Source: Variovorax boronicumulans (lineage in GTDB: Bacteria; Pseudomonadota; Gammaproteobacteria; Burkholderiales; Burkholderiaceae_C). Taken from it: a stretch of 64,000 nt of DNA. Shown piece after piece: positions 19,373 to 26,876 of the stretch. The position numbers and the translations under genes were made by a program. How positions within the stretch are numbered: position 1 is the stretch's first letter; each line of letters starts with the position of its first letter. The stretch spans positions 124,001 to 188,000 of the forward strand of contig NZ_VEDO01000008.1 of the NCBI RefSeq assembly GCF_007677875.1. Reading direction: 5' to 3'. Under the pieces are notes generated by a model. The model saw only the letters and a program-made list of their open reading frames with translations, did not search any database and had not been told where the DNA came from.

Positions 19373-20225
19373 CCGGAGCGCCCCAGTCGGCCATGCGCTC
19401 GCCCAGGCGGATCGCGCGGGCTGGCGCCCAATCGGGGTTGAAGCTGAGCGGCCCCTCTGGAAACAGCATCACCACCGTGGAGCCGAGCAGGAAACGGCCC
19501 ATCTCCTCGCCCTGGCGCAGCGTGACAGCGTCGGCACCCTCGTAGCGCCATTCGCGCAACTCGCCCAGGCGCGGCGGGTTGACCACGCCGTGCCACACGG
19601 TGGCCATGCTGCCGACGATGGTGGCACCCACCAGCGTCAGCACGAAGGGGCCGTGCGCCGTCTCGAACACGCAGACCACGCGCTCGTTGCGCGCGAACAG
19701 GCCGGGCACACCGCGCGCCGTGGTCGGGTTGACCGAGAACAGGTCGCCTGGCACGTAGACCATGCGCGTGAGCCGCCCGTCGCAGGGCATGTGGATGCGG
19801 TGGTAGTCACGCGGGCTCAAGTAAAGCGTGGCGAAGCTGCCGTGCCGAAAATGCGCGGCCAGCGCCGCATCGCCGCCGACCAGCGCGCGCGTGGAATAGG
19901 CATGGCCCTTGGCCTGGAAGATCTGGTCGTCCTCGATCCGGCCGAACTGGCTGATCGCGCCGTCGACCGGGCAGACCAGGTCAGCTCGCGCCAACGGTCG
20001 CGCACCGTCCTTGAGCGCCCGTGTGAAGAACTCGTTGAAGCTGGAATACGAGGCAATGTCCGGATCGGCCGCCTCGGCCATGTCCACACCGTACTTGTTG
20101 ACGAACCAGCGGATCAGCGCCGTGGTGCGTGCGCCGCGCCGGGCCGAGGCCACGCGCCCGGCGAACCGCGTCAGGCGGTGCTTGGGCAAGAGGTATTGCG
20201 GCAGGACGGCAAGGCGATCGGACAA
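19365..20225 (-). CDS. psd: Phosphatidylserine decarboxylase proenzyme
   Basis: Psd makes phosphatidylethanolamine in the inner membrane. The proenzyme self-cleaves at the LGST motif to create a pyruvoyl prosthetic group. The motif is present near residue 255 (RFLLGSTVVMLF), as are the Asp of CPVDGAISQFGRI and the His of SPRDYHRIHMP. No ATG lies near the conserved N terminus. The TTG at 20225 (SDRLAVLPQYLLPK), with GAGAG 7 nt before it, gives a normal 286-residue protein, so a TTG start is likely. The long upstream frame is spurious. It is convergent with purU, and divergent from a LysR gene with an 87-nt gap. Confidence 0.95.
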   Translation of the reverse strand: MSDRLAVLPQYLLPKHRLTRFAGRVASARRGARTTALIRWFVNKYGVDMAEAADPDIASYSSFNEFFTRALKDGARPLARADLVCPVDGAISQFGRIEDDQIFQAKGHAYSTRALVGGDAALAAHFRHGSFATLYLSPRDYHRIHMPCDGRLTRMVYVPGDLFSVNPTTARGVPGLFARNERVVCVFETAHGPFVLTLVGATIVGSMATVWHGVVNPPRLGELREWRYEGADAVTLRQGEEMGRFLLGSTVVMLFPEGPLSFNPDWAPARAIRLGERMADWGAPAT

Positions 20226-20299
20226 GTGGGCACTCTCTTCTGGTCGGTCAGGAAGTGTAGCTGCCGCTCTCTGGGTGGGCGTAGGCGGGCGGCTGGAAC

Positions 20300-20305
20300 G
20301 ACAAT
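20300..20305 (+). promoter_or_regulatory. Candidate -10 box of the GcvA-like lysR, leaderless spacing
   Basis: GACAAT (in ACGACAATCGGAC) ends 7 nt before the ATG at 20313, without a Shine-Dalgarno sequence. Confidence 0.38.
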
Positions 20306-20312
20306 CGGACAC

Positions 20313-21206
20313 ATGGCCGCCACCGCCCGCATCCCGCCGATCCAGTGCCTGCTGACCTTCGAGGCGCTGGCGCGGCTGCGCAGCGTGACGCTGGCGGCCG
20401 ACGAACTGTGCGTCACGCCCAGCGCCGTAAGCCACCGTGTGCGCCAGCTCGAGCAGAGCATCGGCACCAAGCTGTTCGGCCGGGCCGACTTCTCGCTGAC
20501 TACCGAGGGCAGCGAGTACCTGGCCCATGTGCGCGAAGGCCTGGCCATGCTGGGCCGCTTCCCGGGCGCCCAGCCGACGCCGGGCAAGCGCAAGCTGCGC
20601 CTGGCCGTGACGCCGACGTTTGCGCGCGCCATCCTGATCCCGCGGCTGCGCCAGTTCACCGAGGCCTATCCGGAGATCGACCTGCTGCTGCAGGTCAGCA
20701 TCCCGCTGCTGGACGTGGTGGCCGAGGACGCCGACCTCATGGTGCGCTTCGGCGCCGGCCGCTATGCCGACGTGGAGCATCTGCTGCTGGCGCGCGACGA
20801 GGTCACCCCGCTGGCCGCGCCCAGCTACCTGCGCGAGGCCGGCGGCCCCTTCACCCAGGCAGAAGACCTCGAAGGCCAGCGCCTGCTGCGCTCGGCACTG
20901 GACCCCTGGCGCACCTGGTTCGCGGCCCGCAAGCTCGACTGGCCCGAGCCCGGCGAAGGCTCGCAGTTCAACGACGTGGGCCTGATGTGCGACGCGGCCG
21001 CCGCCGGCATGGGCATCGCGCTCGTGCGGCTCAAGCTCGCCGCGCCCTGGCTGGACAGCGGCGCGCTCGTGCGCCTGGGCACCACGCCGGCGTTCACCGA
21101 GAGCGTGCCCAGCCCGCACGCGCACTATCTGTGCTGGCGCACCGGCACCATGGACCGCTGGGAGTGCACGGCCTTTGCCGACTGGCTGCGCCAGGCGCTG
21201 GCCTGA
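20313..21206 (+). CDS. LysR-family regulator, GcvA-like
   Basis: This 297-residue LysR protein has the DNA-binding head IQCLLTFEALARLRSVTLAADELCVTP and the SAVSHRVRQLEQ recognition helix (residues about 8-55). The effector domain is of the GcvA type, with DLMVRFGAGRYADVEHLLL and a C-terminal HAHYLCWRTG...FADWLRQAL. GcvA-type regulators often control amino acid or beta-lactam related genes, but the subfamily is broad. It is followed after 84 nt by glcD on the same strand. The start matches the family. Target genes cannot be told from sequence. Confidence 0.9.
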   Translation: MAATARIPPIQCLLTFEALARLRSVTLAADELCVTPSAVSHRVRQLEQSIGTKLFGRADFSLTTEGSEYLAHVREGLAMLGRFPGAQPTPGKRKLRLAVTPTFARAILIPRLRQFTEAYPEIDLLLQVSIPLLDVVAEDADLMVRFGAGRYADVEHLLLARDEVTPLAAPSYLREAGGPFTQAEDLEGQRLLRSALDPWRTWFAARKLDWPEPGEGSQFNDVGLMCDAAAAGMGIALVRLKLAAPWLDSGALVRLGTTPAFTESVPSPHAHYLCWRTGTMDRWECTAFADWLRQALA

Positions 21207-21290
21207 AGCGGCTTCACGCCGGGCTTGAACATTCCTCAGCCTTTGCGCCGGACGGCTGCCTTACAGTCTGGCGCCCTCACGGAGAACACC

Positions 21291-22760
21291 ATGGCCGAGA
21301 CCGCCCCGCCGCCCGCCGAGACCCTGGCCGCCCTGCGCCGCGTGCTGCCCGCGCATGCGCTGCTGTCGCAGCCTGAGGACACCACGCCCTACGAATGCGA
21401 CGGCCTCACGGCCTACCGCCAGCGCCCCATGGCCGTGGCGCTGCCAGAGACCTACGAGCAGGTGCAGGCCGTGCTCAAGACCTGCCACAAGCTGGGCGTG
21501 CCGGTGGTGGCGCGCGGCGCCGGCACCGGCCTGTCGGGTGGCGCCATGCCGCATGCGCAGGGGGTCACGCTGTCCATGGCCAAGTTCAACCGCATCCTCA
21601 AGATGGACCCCGTCAGCCGCACGGCCGTCGTGCAATGCGGCGTGCGCAACCTGGCCATCAGCGAGGCCGCCGCGCCGCACGGCCTGTACTACGCGCCCGA
21701 CCCTTCCAGCCAGATCGCCTGCACCATCGGCGGCAACGTGGCCGAGAACTCAGGTGGCGTGCACTGCCTCAAGTACGGCCTGACCGTGCACAACGTGCTG
21801 CAGATCAGCGGCTTCACGGCCGAGGGCGAGCCCGTCACCTTCGGTGGGGCAGCGCTGGACAGCCCGGGCCTGGACCTGCTGGCCCTGGCCATCGGCTCCG
21901 AAGGCATGCTGGCCGTCGCCACCGAGGTCACCGTCAAGCTGGTGCCCAAGCCGCTGCTGGCGCGCTGCATCATGGCCAGCTTCGACGACATGCGCAAAGC
22001 CGGCGACGCCGTGGCGGCCGTGATCGCCGCCGGCATCATCCCGGCCGGCCTGGAGATGATGGACAAGCCCATGACGGCCGCCGTGGAGGACTTCGTGCGC
22101 GCCGGTTACGACCTCACGGCCGAGGCCATCCTGCTCTGCGAAAGCGACGGCACGCCCGAGGAGGTCGAGGAAGAGATCGCCCGCATGAGCGCCGTGCTGC
22201 GCGCAAGCGGCGCCACGGCGATCACCGTGAGCCAGAACGAGGCCGAGCGCCTGCGCTTCTGGAGCGGTCGCAAGAACGCTTTCCCGGCCTCGGGGCGCAT
22301 CAGCCCCGACTACATGTGCATGGACTCGACCATCCCACGCAAGCGCCTGGCCGACATCCTGCTCGCGATCGCCGAAATGGAGAAGAACTACGGCCTGCGC
22401 TGCGCCAACGTATTCCATGCGGGCGACGGCAACCTGCACCCGTTGATCCTGTTCGATGCCAACGACCCCGACCAGCTGCACCGCTGCGAGCTGTTCGGCG
22501 CCGATATCCTGGAAACCAGCGTGGCCATGGGCGGCACGGTGACCGGCGAGCACGGCGTGGGCGTGGAGAAGCTCAACAGCATGTGCGTGCAGTTCTCGGC
22601 CGAGGAGAACGCGCAGATGTTCAGCATCAAGGCCGCTTTCGACCCCAAGGGCCTGTTGAACCCGGGCAAGGTGATCCCGACGCTGAACCGCTGCGCCGAG
22701 TACGGAAAGATGCTGGTGCGAGGCGGCCGGATCGCGCATCCGGACCTGCCGCGGTTCTGA
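21291..22760 (+). CDS. glcD: FAD-linked glycolate/D-lactate oxidase, GlcD subunit
   Basis: This 489-residue protein is a VAO/PCMH-type flavoenzyme. The FAD-binding PCMH domain lies at residues about 40-230 (VVARGAGTGLSGGAM, IGGNVAENSGGVHCLKYG) and the FAD-oxidase C domain at about 270-480, with the conserved CANVFHAGDGNLHP and GGTVTGEHGVG motifs. In glycolate oxidase, GlcD is the catalytic subunit and works with GlcE and GlcF (iron-sulfur). Neither partner gene is adjacent; an ATPase gene follows instead. It might therefore be a stand-alone D-lactate or D-2-hydroxyacid dehydrogenase. GGAGA precedes the ATG at 21291. The stop lies at the edge of a large inverted repeat. Confidence 0.9.
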   Translation: MAETAPPPAETLAALRRVLPAHALLSQPEDTTPYECDGLTAYRQRPMAVALPETYEQVQAVLKTCHKLGVPVVARGAGTGLSGGAMPHAQGVTLSMAKFNRILKMDPVSRTAVVQCGVRNLAISEAAAPHGLYYAPDPSSQIACTIGGNVAENSGGVHCLKYGLTVHNVLQISGFTAEGEPVTFGGAALDSPGLDLLALAIGSEGMLAVATEVTVKLVPKPLLARCIMASFDDMRKAGDAVAAVIAAGIIPAGLEMMDKPMTAAVEDFVRAGYDLTAEAILLCESDGTPEEVEEEIARMSAVLRASGATAITVSQNEAERLRFWSGRKNAFPASGRISPDYMCMDSTIPRKRLADILLAIAEMEKNYGLRCANVFHAGDGNLHPLILFDANDPDQLHRCELFGADILETSVAMGGTVTGEHGVGVEKLNSMCVQFSAEENAQMFSIKAAFDPKGLLNPGKVIPTLNRCAEYGKMLVRGGRIAHPDLPRF

Positions 22761-22761
22761 T

Positions 22762-22803
22762 TTACTCAATTGGCTGAGTAAACTATCTCAGCCCATTGAG
22801 TAA
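22762..22803. promoter_or_regulatory. 42-bp inverted repeat upstream of the AAA_14 ATPase gene
   Basis: TTACTCAATTGGCTGAG and CTCAGCCCATTGAGTAA are 17-bp arms with one mismatch, separated by TAAACTAT. The first arm is itself nested in a perfect 8-bp palindrome (TTTACTCA-ATTGGC-TGAGTAAA, 22761-22782). It starts one base after the glcD stop and ends 7 nt before the ATPase ATG. The DNA is AT-rich against its surroundings and lacks a U-tract. An operator with three TGAGTAA half-sites fits best; an RNA hairpin masking the start is an alternative. Confidence 0.6.
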
Positions 22804-22810
22804 TTTCCTG

Positions 22811-24013
22811 ATGCCTATTGAGATCCAGCGCGCCGCGCTGCAGCCTTTCGTCGAACGCCTGCGCGAGCCGCGCCGCTTTCTTCAGGTGCTGGCAGGGCCG
22901 CGCCAGGTGGGCAAGACCACCCTGGTGCGGCAGGCACTGGCGGCACTGGCATCCGAGCGCATCGCGCAGCACAGCGTCAGCGCCGACAGCCCGGGCCTGC
23001 AAGGCGCGAGCTGGCTGGCTGCGCAATGGGAAACCGCCCGCGCGCTGGCCGCGCAGGCCGGCAGCTGCATCCTGGTGCTCGACGAGGTGCAGAAGCTCCC
23101 CGGCTGGACCGAGGAGGTCAAGCGCCTGTGGGACGAAGACAGCGCCGCCGGCCGCGACGTGCGGGCCGTGGTGTTGGGCTCCGCCCCACTGCTGATCGCC
23201 CGCGGCCTGACCGAGAGCATGGCCGGCCGCTTCGAGATCACGCGCCTGGGCCACTGGCGCTACACCGAGATGCGCGAGGCCTTCGACTTCACGCTGGAGC
23301 AGTACGTCTTCTTCGGCGGCTACCCCGGTGCTGCGCCGCTGGTGCACGACGAGATGCGCTGGGCCGGCTACGTCCGCGACGCGCTGATCGAGACCACCAT
23401 CAGCAAGGACGTGCTGCTGATGGCACCGGTGCAAAAGCCCGCGCTGCTGCGCCGGCTGTTCGACCTGGCGTGCCGCTACAGCGGCCAGATGCTGAGCTAC
23501 CAGAAGATGATGGGCCAGCTGGCCGATGCCGGCAACACCACCACGCTGGCGCACTACCTGCAGTTGCTGGAAGGCGCGGGCATGGTCTGCGGGCTGCAGA
23601 AGTATGCGGGCCAGGCGCTGCGCCAGCGCGCCTCCAGCCCCAAGCTGCAGGTCTACAACACGGCGCTGATGGGCGCTCTGGCCGTGGCCGAGGGCTGGGG
23701 CTTCGCGCAGCTGCGCGCCACACCCGAGCAGTGGGGCCGCCTGGTCGAAAGCGCCGTGGGCGCCGAACTGCTGGCGCGCAAGCTCACGCACAGCAGCACA
23801 CAGCCCGCGCTGTACTACTGGCACGAGGCCGGCCGCGAGGTCGACTATGTGCTGCCCGATGGACTTGAGCTGTTCGCGCTGGAGGTCAAGAGCGGCCGGC
23901 AGCGCGGCAATATCTCCGGGCTCGATGCGTTCCGTACGGGCTTTCCGAAGGCCAGGCCGCTGGTCCTGGGCACCGGCGGCCTCGACCTCCAACACTGGTT
24001 CACGACACCATGA
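22811..24013 (+). CDS. AAA_14/DUF4143 family ATPase
   Basis: This 400-residue protein has a P-loop ATPase domain with Walker A GPRQVGKTT (residues about 29-37) and Walker B CILVLDEVQKLPGW. The C-terminal DUF4143 domain holds the conserved GREVDYVLPDG...FALEVKSGR pattern (EVD/ExK, of PD-(D/E)XK nuclease-like type). Such stand-alone ATPases are scattered irregularly among bacteria and archaea and have no agreed function. The ATG at 22811 gives MPIEIQRAALQP; a TTG at 22796 inside the inverted repeat is also open. The stop overlaps the lrgA-like start by ATGA, tying its translation to the murein-hydrolase regulator genes. Patchy distribution suggests horizontal arrival. Confidence 0.85.
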   Translation: MPIEIQRAALQPFVERLREPRRFLQVLAGPRQVGKTTLVRQALAALASERIAQHSVSADSPGLQGASWLAAQWETARALAAQAGSCILVLDEVQKLPGWTEEVKRLWDEDSAAGRDVRAVVLGSAPLLIARGLTESMAGRFEITRLGHWRYTEMREAFDFTLEQYVFFGGYPGAAPLVHDEMRWAGYVRDALIETTISKDVLLMAPVQKPALLRRLFDLACRYSGQMLSYQKMMGQLADAGNTTTLAHYLQLLEGAGMVCGLQKYAGQALRQRASSPKLQVYNTALMGALAVAEGWGFAQLRATPEQWGRLVESAVGAELLARKLTHSSTQPALYYWHEAGREVDYVLPDGLELFALEVKSGRQRGNISGLDAFRTGFPKARPLVLGTGGLDLQHWFTTP

Positions 24014-24357
24014 TGGCTTTGCGCGGACTGGCCTGGCTGCTGGCCCTGCAATCGACGGGCGAGCTGCTCGCACGCGGCCTGCACCTGCCCTTTCCGGGCC
24101 CCGTCATCGGCATGGTGCTGCTGCTCGTCGCCCTGCGCTGGGAGCCCGTGCGCACGCCGGTCGCGGCCTGCGCCGATTTCCTGCTGTCGCACCTGTCGCT
24201 GCTGTTCGTGCCGGTCGGTGTCGGCGTGATCGTGCATCTGCCGCTGCTGGCGCAGTACGGCGGCCGCATGCTCGTCGTGCTGGTGGTGTCGACCTGGGTC
24301 GGCTTGGCCGTCACGGCGCTGGTGCTGTACGCGGGGCGCGAGCGCCCGCCGAAGTGA
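24010..24357 (+). CDS. lrgA: CidA/LrgA family holin-like protein
   Basis: This is a 115-residue inner-membrane protein with four hydrophobic segments. The LrgA/CidA signature LHLPFPGPVIGMVLLL sits near residue 25, and LFVPVGVGVI near 70. These proteins act as holin-like or antiholin-like modulators of murein hydrolase activity and, in more recent work, as pyruvate or small-metabolite transport partners. The ATG overlaps the stop of the upstream ATPase by four bases. The partner lrgB follows after 9 nt with a GGGAGAAG ribosome site. Confidence 0.9.
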   Translation: MMALRGLAWLLALQSTGELLARGLHLPFPGPVIGMVLLLVALRWEPVRTPVAACADFLLSHLSLLFVPVGVGVIVHLPLLAQYGGRMLVVLVVSTWVGLAVTALVLYAGRERPPK

Positions 24358-24366
24358 GGGAGAAGC

Positions 24367-25092
24367 ATGGCGCAGTTCGTCGAACTCTGGGTCTACCTGT
24401 CCGCCACGCCGCTGTTCGGGCTGACGGCCACGCTGGCCGTCTACGTTCTGGCCCAGGCGGCCTATGCGCGGCTGGGCCATGCGCCCTGGGCCAACCCCGT
24501 GCTGTGGAGCGTGCTCAGCATCGGCGCCGTGCTGCTGCTCACACGGCTGCCCTACCCCACCTACTTCGCAGGCGCGCAGTTCATCCACTTTCTGCTGGGA
24601 CCAGCCGTGGTGGCGCTGGGCTGGCCGCTGTGGCAGCGCCGCGGCGAATTGCGCCAGCGCTGGGGCCGGCTGCTGCTGGCGGCCCTGGCCGGCGGCGGCG
24701 CAGCCTGTGCCACGGCCGTGCTGCTGGGCCGGGTGCTCGATCTGCCGAACGAGGTGGTGCTGTCGCTGGCGCCCAAGTCGGTCACCGCGCCCGTGGCCAT
24801 GGGCGTGGCCGAGGCCATCGGCGGCATTCCCGCGCTGTCGGCCGTGTTCGCGGTAATCACCGGGTTGGTCGGCGCGTTGAGCGGCAAGTACCTGTTCGAC
24901 GGGCTGCGCATCGGGCGCGACCCGGCCGGCATGCGCGCCCGCGGCTTCGCGCTCGGCACGGCCGCCCATGGCATCGGCGCGGCGCGCGCCCTGCAGGTCG
25001 ATGCCGATGCAGGCGCCTATGCCGGGCTGGCGCTGGGCCTGCAGGTGGTGCTGGCCTCGCTACTGATTCCGCTGGCGTTCCGCTGGCTCTGA
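24367..25092 (+). CDS. lrgB: LrgB/CidB family membrane protein
   Basis: This 241-residue membrane protein has about seven hydrophobic segments. Family motifs are FIHFLLGPAVVALGWPLW, LSLAPKSVTAPVAMGVAEAIGG (the most conserved stretch) and GTAAHGIGAARAL near the C terminus. It pairs with the LrgA-like protein to modulate autolysis or export small metabolites such as pyruvate or glycolate. The proximity of glcD, which oxidises glycolate, fits the plant homologue PLGG1, an LrgAB fusion that carries glycolate and glycerate. Its stop is 3 nt from the convergent pyrF stop. Confidence 0.9.
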   Translation: MAQFVELWVYLSATPLFGLTATLAVYVLAQAAYARLGHAPWANPVLWSVLSIGAVLLLTRLPYPTYFAGAQFIHFLLGPAVVALGWPLWQRRGELRQRWGRLLLAALAGGGAACATAVLLGRVLDLPNEVVLSLAPKSVTAPVAMGVAEAIGGIPALSAVFAVITGLVGALSGKYLFDGLRIGRDPAGMRARGFALGTAAHGIGAARALQVDADAGAYAGLALGLQVVLASLLIPLAFRWL

Positions 25093-25095
25093 AAC

Positions 25096-25938
25096 TCAGA
25101 CGGCGCGCGCGGCGTGCAGCACGTCGCGCGTACGCTGGGCTTCCCGCCGCGCCGCGGCGGCGAAGTCCTCGCCTGCGGACGCGTACAGGATCGCCCTCGA
25201 GGAGCTGACGACCACCGGCCCGGTGGTCTGCGACGCATCGCCGCGCCAGGCCGCACGCACCGTGGCCACGGCATCGCCGCCTTGCGCACCCACGCCCGGG
25301 ATCAGCAAAGGCACCGAGGGCGCCAGCGCGCGCACGCGCTCCAGCTCCGACGGATAGGTCGCGCCGACGACCAGGCCGAGCTGGCCATTGCGGTTCCAGG
25401 GGCCCTGTGCCAGGCCTGCGACGTGCTCGTACAGGCGTGGCTCGCCCTCGACGCCGGCCAGACGCTGGTTCTGCAGATCGTCGCCGCCCGGGTTGGAGGT
25501 GCGGCACAGCAGGAAGGCGCCCTTGCCTTCATAGCGCAGGTACGGCTCGACCGAATCGAAGCCCATGAAGGGCGACAGCGTGACCGCATCGGCACCATAG
25601 CGCTCGAAGGCCTCGACGGCGTACTGCTCGGCCGTGGAACCGATGTCTCCGCGCTTGGCGTCCAGGATCACAGGCACATGCGGCGCGGCGCGACGGATGT
25701 GGGCGATCAAGCGTTCGAGCTGGTCTTCGGCCCGGTGCGCGGCGAAGTAGGCGATCTGCGGTTTGAAGGCGATGGCCAGGTCTGCCGTCGCATCGACGAT
25801 GGCGGCGCAGAAGTCATGGATGCGGCTGGCGTCGCCGCGCAGCGCGGCCGGGAAGCGGGCCGGGTCGGGGTCCAGGCCCACGCAGAGCAGCGAGGCATTG
25901 CGCTGCTCGGCACCGCGCAGCATGTCGAGGAAAGTCAT
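25096..25938 (-). CDS. pyrF: Orotidine 5'-phosphate decarboxylase (type 2)
   Basis: PyrF makes UMP from OMP in the last step of pyrimidine synthesis. The 280-residue protein is of the longer type 2 class found in beta-proteobacteria, mycobacteria and Myxococcus. The catalytic motif [15 protein letters not shown] carries Lys95 and Asp98. Other marks are [13 protein letters not shown] near the N terminus and the phosphate-binding [20 protein letters not shown] -10 box ends 7 nt before the ATG and no Shine-Dalgarno sequence is seen, suggesting leaderless translation. It is divergent from a DMT-family exporter with only 44 nt between the starts. Confidence 0.97.
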   Translation of the reverse strand: MTFLDMLRGAEQRNASLLCVGLDPDPARFPAALRGDASRIHDFCAAIVDATADLAIAFKPQIAYFAAHRAEDQLERLIAHIRRAAPHVPVILDAKRGDIGSTAEQYAVEAFERYGADAVTLSPFMGFDSVEPYLRYEGKGAFLLCRTSNPGGDDLQNQRLAGVEGEPRLYEHVAGLAQGPWNRNGQLGLVVGATYPSELERVRALAPSVPLLIPGVGAQGGDAVATVRAAWRGDASQTTGPVVVSSSRAILYASAGEDFAAAARREAQRTRDVLHAARAV

Positions 25939-25945
25939 GGCGCCG

Positions 25946-25951
25946 ATTTTA
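25946..25951 (-). promoter_or_regulatory. Candidate -10 box of pyrF, leaderless spacing
   Basis: TAAAAT (five of six matches to TATAAT, minus strand) ends 7 nt before the pyrF ATG. It is one of the best of the near-start boxes. Its -35 region would overlap the -10 of the divergent transporter gene. Confidence 0.45.
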
Positions 25952-25967
25952 CGAACCGGCCGCCCGC

Positions 25968-25973
25968 TACCAT
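25968..25973 (+). promoter_or_regulatory. Candidate -10 box of the DMT transporter gene
   Basis: TACCAT ends 9 nt before the ATG at 25983, with no Shine-Dalgarno sequence. It faces the pyrF box across 16 nt. Confidence 0.3.
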
Positions 25974-25982
25974 CGGCCGCCT

Positions 25983-26876
25983 ATGCAGGCATTGAGCACG
26001 AGACAAGCCGCCATGCTGGTGGCGCTCACCCTGGTCTGGGGACTGAACTGGCCGGTCATGAAGATCGGCGTGACGGGTTACCCGGCCATCACCTTCCGCG
26101 TCATCTCGCTGTGGATCGGTGCGCCCTTGCTGGGCCTGGGCCTGCTCGTGCTGCGCCAGCCGCTGGCGGTGCCGCGCAGGTACTGGGGCGAACTGTTCTG
26201 GCTGGGCGTGACCAACATGTTCGTCTGGCATGCGCTGATGGTGCTGGCGGTGCAGGCGCTGTCCAGCGGGCGCGCGGCCATCCTGGGCTATTCGATGCCG
26301 ATCTTCTCGGCCGTGTTCGGCGCGCTGTTCTTCGGCGAGCGGTTGCGCGCGCGCGCCTGGGCCGGCGTCGCCGCCGCCGCGCTGGGCGTGCTGCTGCTGC
26401 TCTGGCACGAGCTGTCCAACATGGCGGGCCGGCCGCTGGGCGTACTGCTCGCGCTGGTTGGCGCCGCCACCTGGGCCGTCGGCACGCAGAAGATGCGGCA
26501 CCACACGATTCCGGTCCCCACGCCCGCGCTGGTGTTCTGGATGACGGCCATGAGCGCCTGCATCATGAGCCTGCTGTCCCTCCTGTTCGAGCGCGAGCGC
26601 TGGATGGCACCGACGCCGGCCGTTTGGGGCGCCATCCTCTACAACGGCGTGCTGATCTTCGCCGCGGCGCAGGTGGTCTGGTTCTCGCTGGCGCGGGCGC
26701 TGCCGCCCGTGGCCTCCACGCTGGGCGTGATGCTGATCCCCATCCTCGGCGTGTTCAGCGGCGCCTGGTGGCTGGGCGAATCGCTGCACTGGCAGGACTG
26801 GGCCGCGATGGGCCTCATGGTGCTGGCGATCGCCTCGGTGCTGTGGCCCGCGCGGCCCGCCGTCACAGGCCCTTGA
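25983..26876 (+). CDS. DMT-superfamily transporter with two EamA domains
   Basis: This 297-residue inner-membrane protein has ten predicted hydrophobic segments forming two EamA repeats (residues about 10-140 and 150-290). The N-terminal signature LTLVWGLNWPVMKIGV and the repeat-end sequence PIFSAVFGALFFGERLRARAW are typical. Such proteins export amino acids, metabolites or drugs. The substrate is not predictable. The last 14 bases overlap the convergent uracil-DNA glycosylase gene. Confidence 0.9.
   Translation: MQALSTRQAAMLVALTLVWGLNWPVMKIGVTGYPAITFRVISLWIGAPLLGLGLLVLRQPLAVPRRYWGELFWLGVTNMFVWHALMVLAVQALSSGRAAILGYSMPIFSAVFGALFFGERLRARAWAGVAAAALGVLLLLWHELSNMAGRPLGVLLALVGAATWAVGTQKMRHHTIPVPTPALVFWMTAMSACIMSLLSLLFERERWMAPTPAVWGAILYNGVLIFAAAQVVWFSLARALPPVASTLGVMLIPILGVFSGAWWLGESLHWQDWAAMGLMVLAIASVLWPARPAVTGP

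Noticed and set aside
19590-20312. Upstream extension of the GcvA-like lysR frame
   Set aside because: It is antisense to psd and carries no domain; the LysR family start is at 20313.
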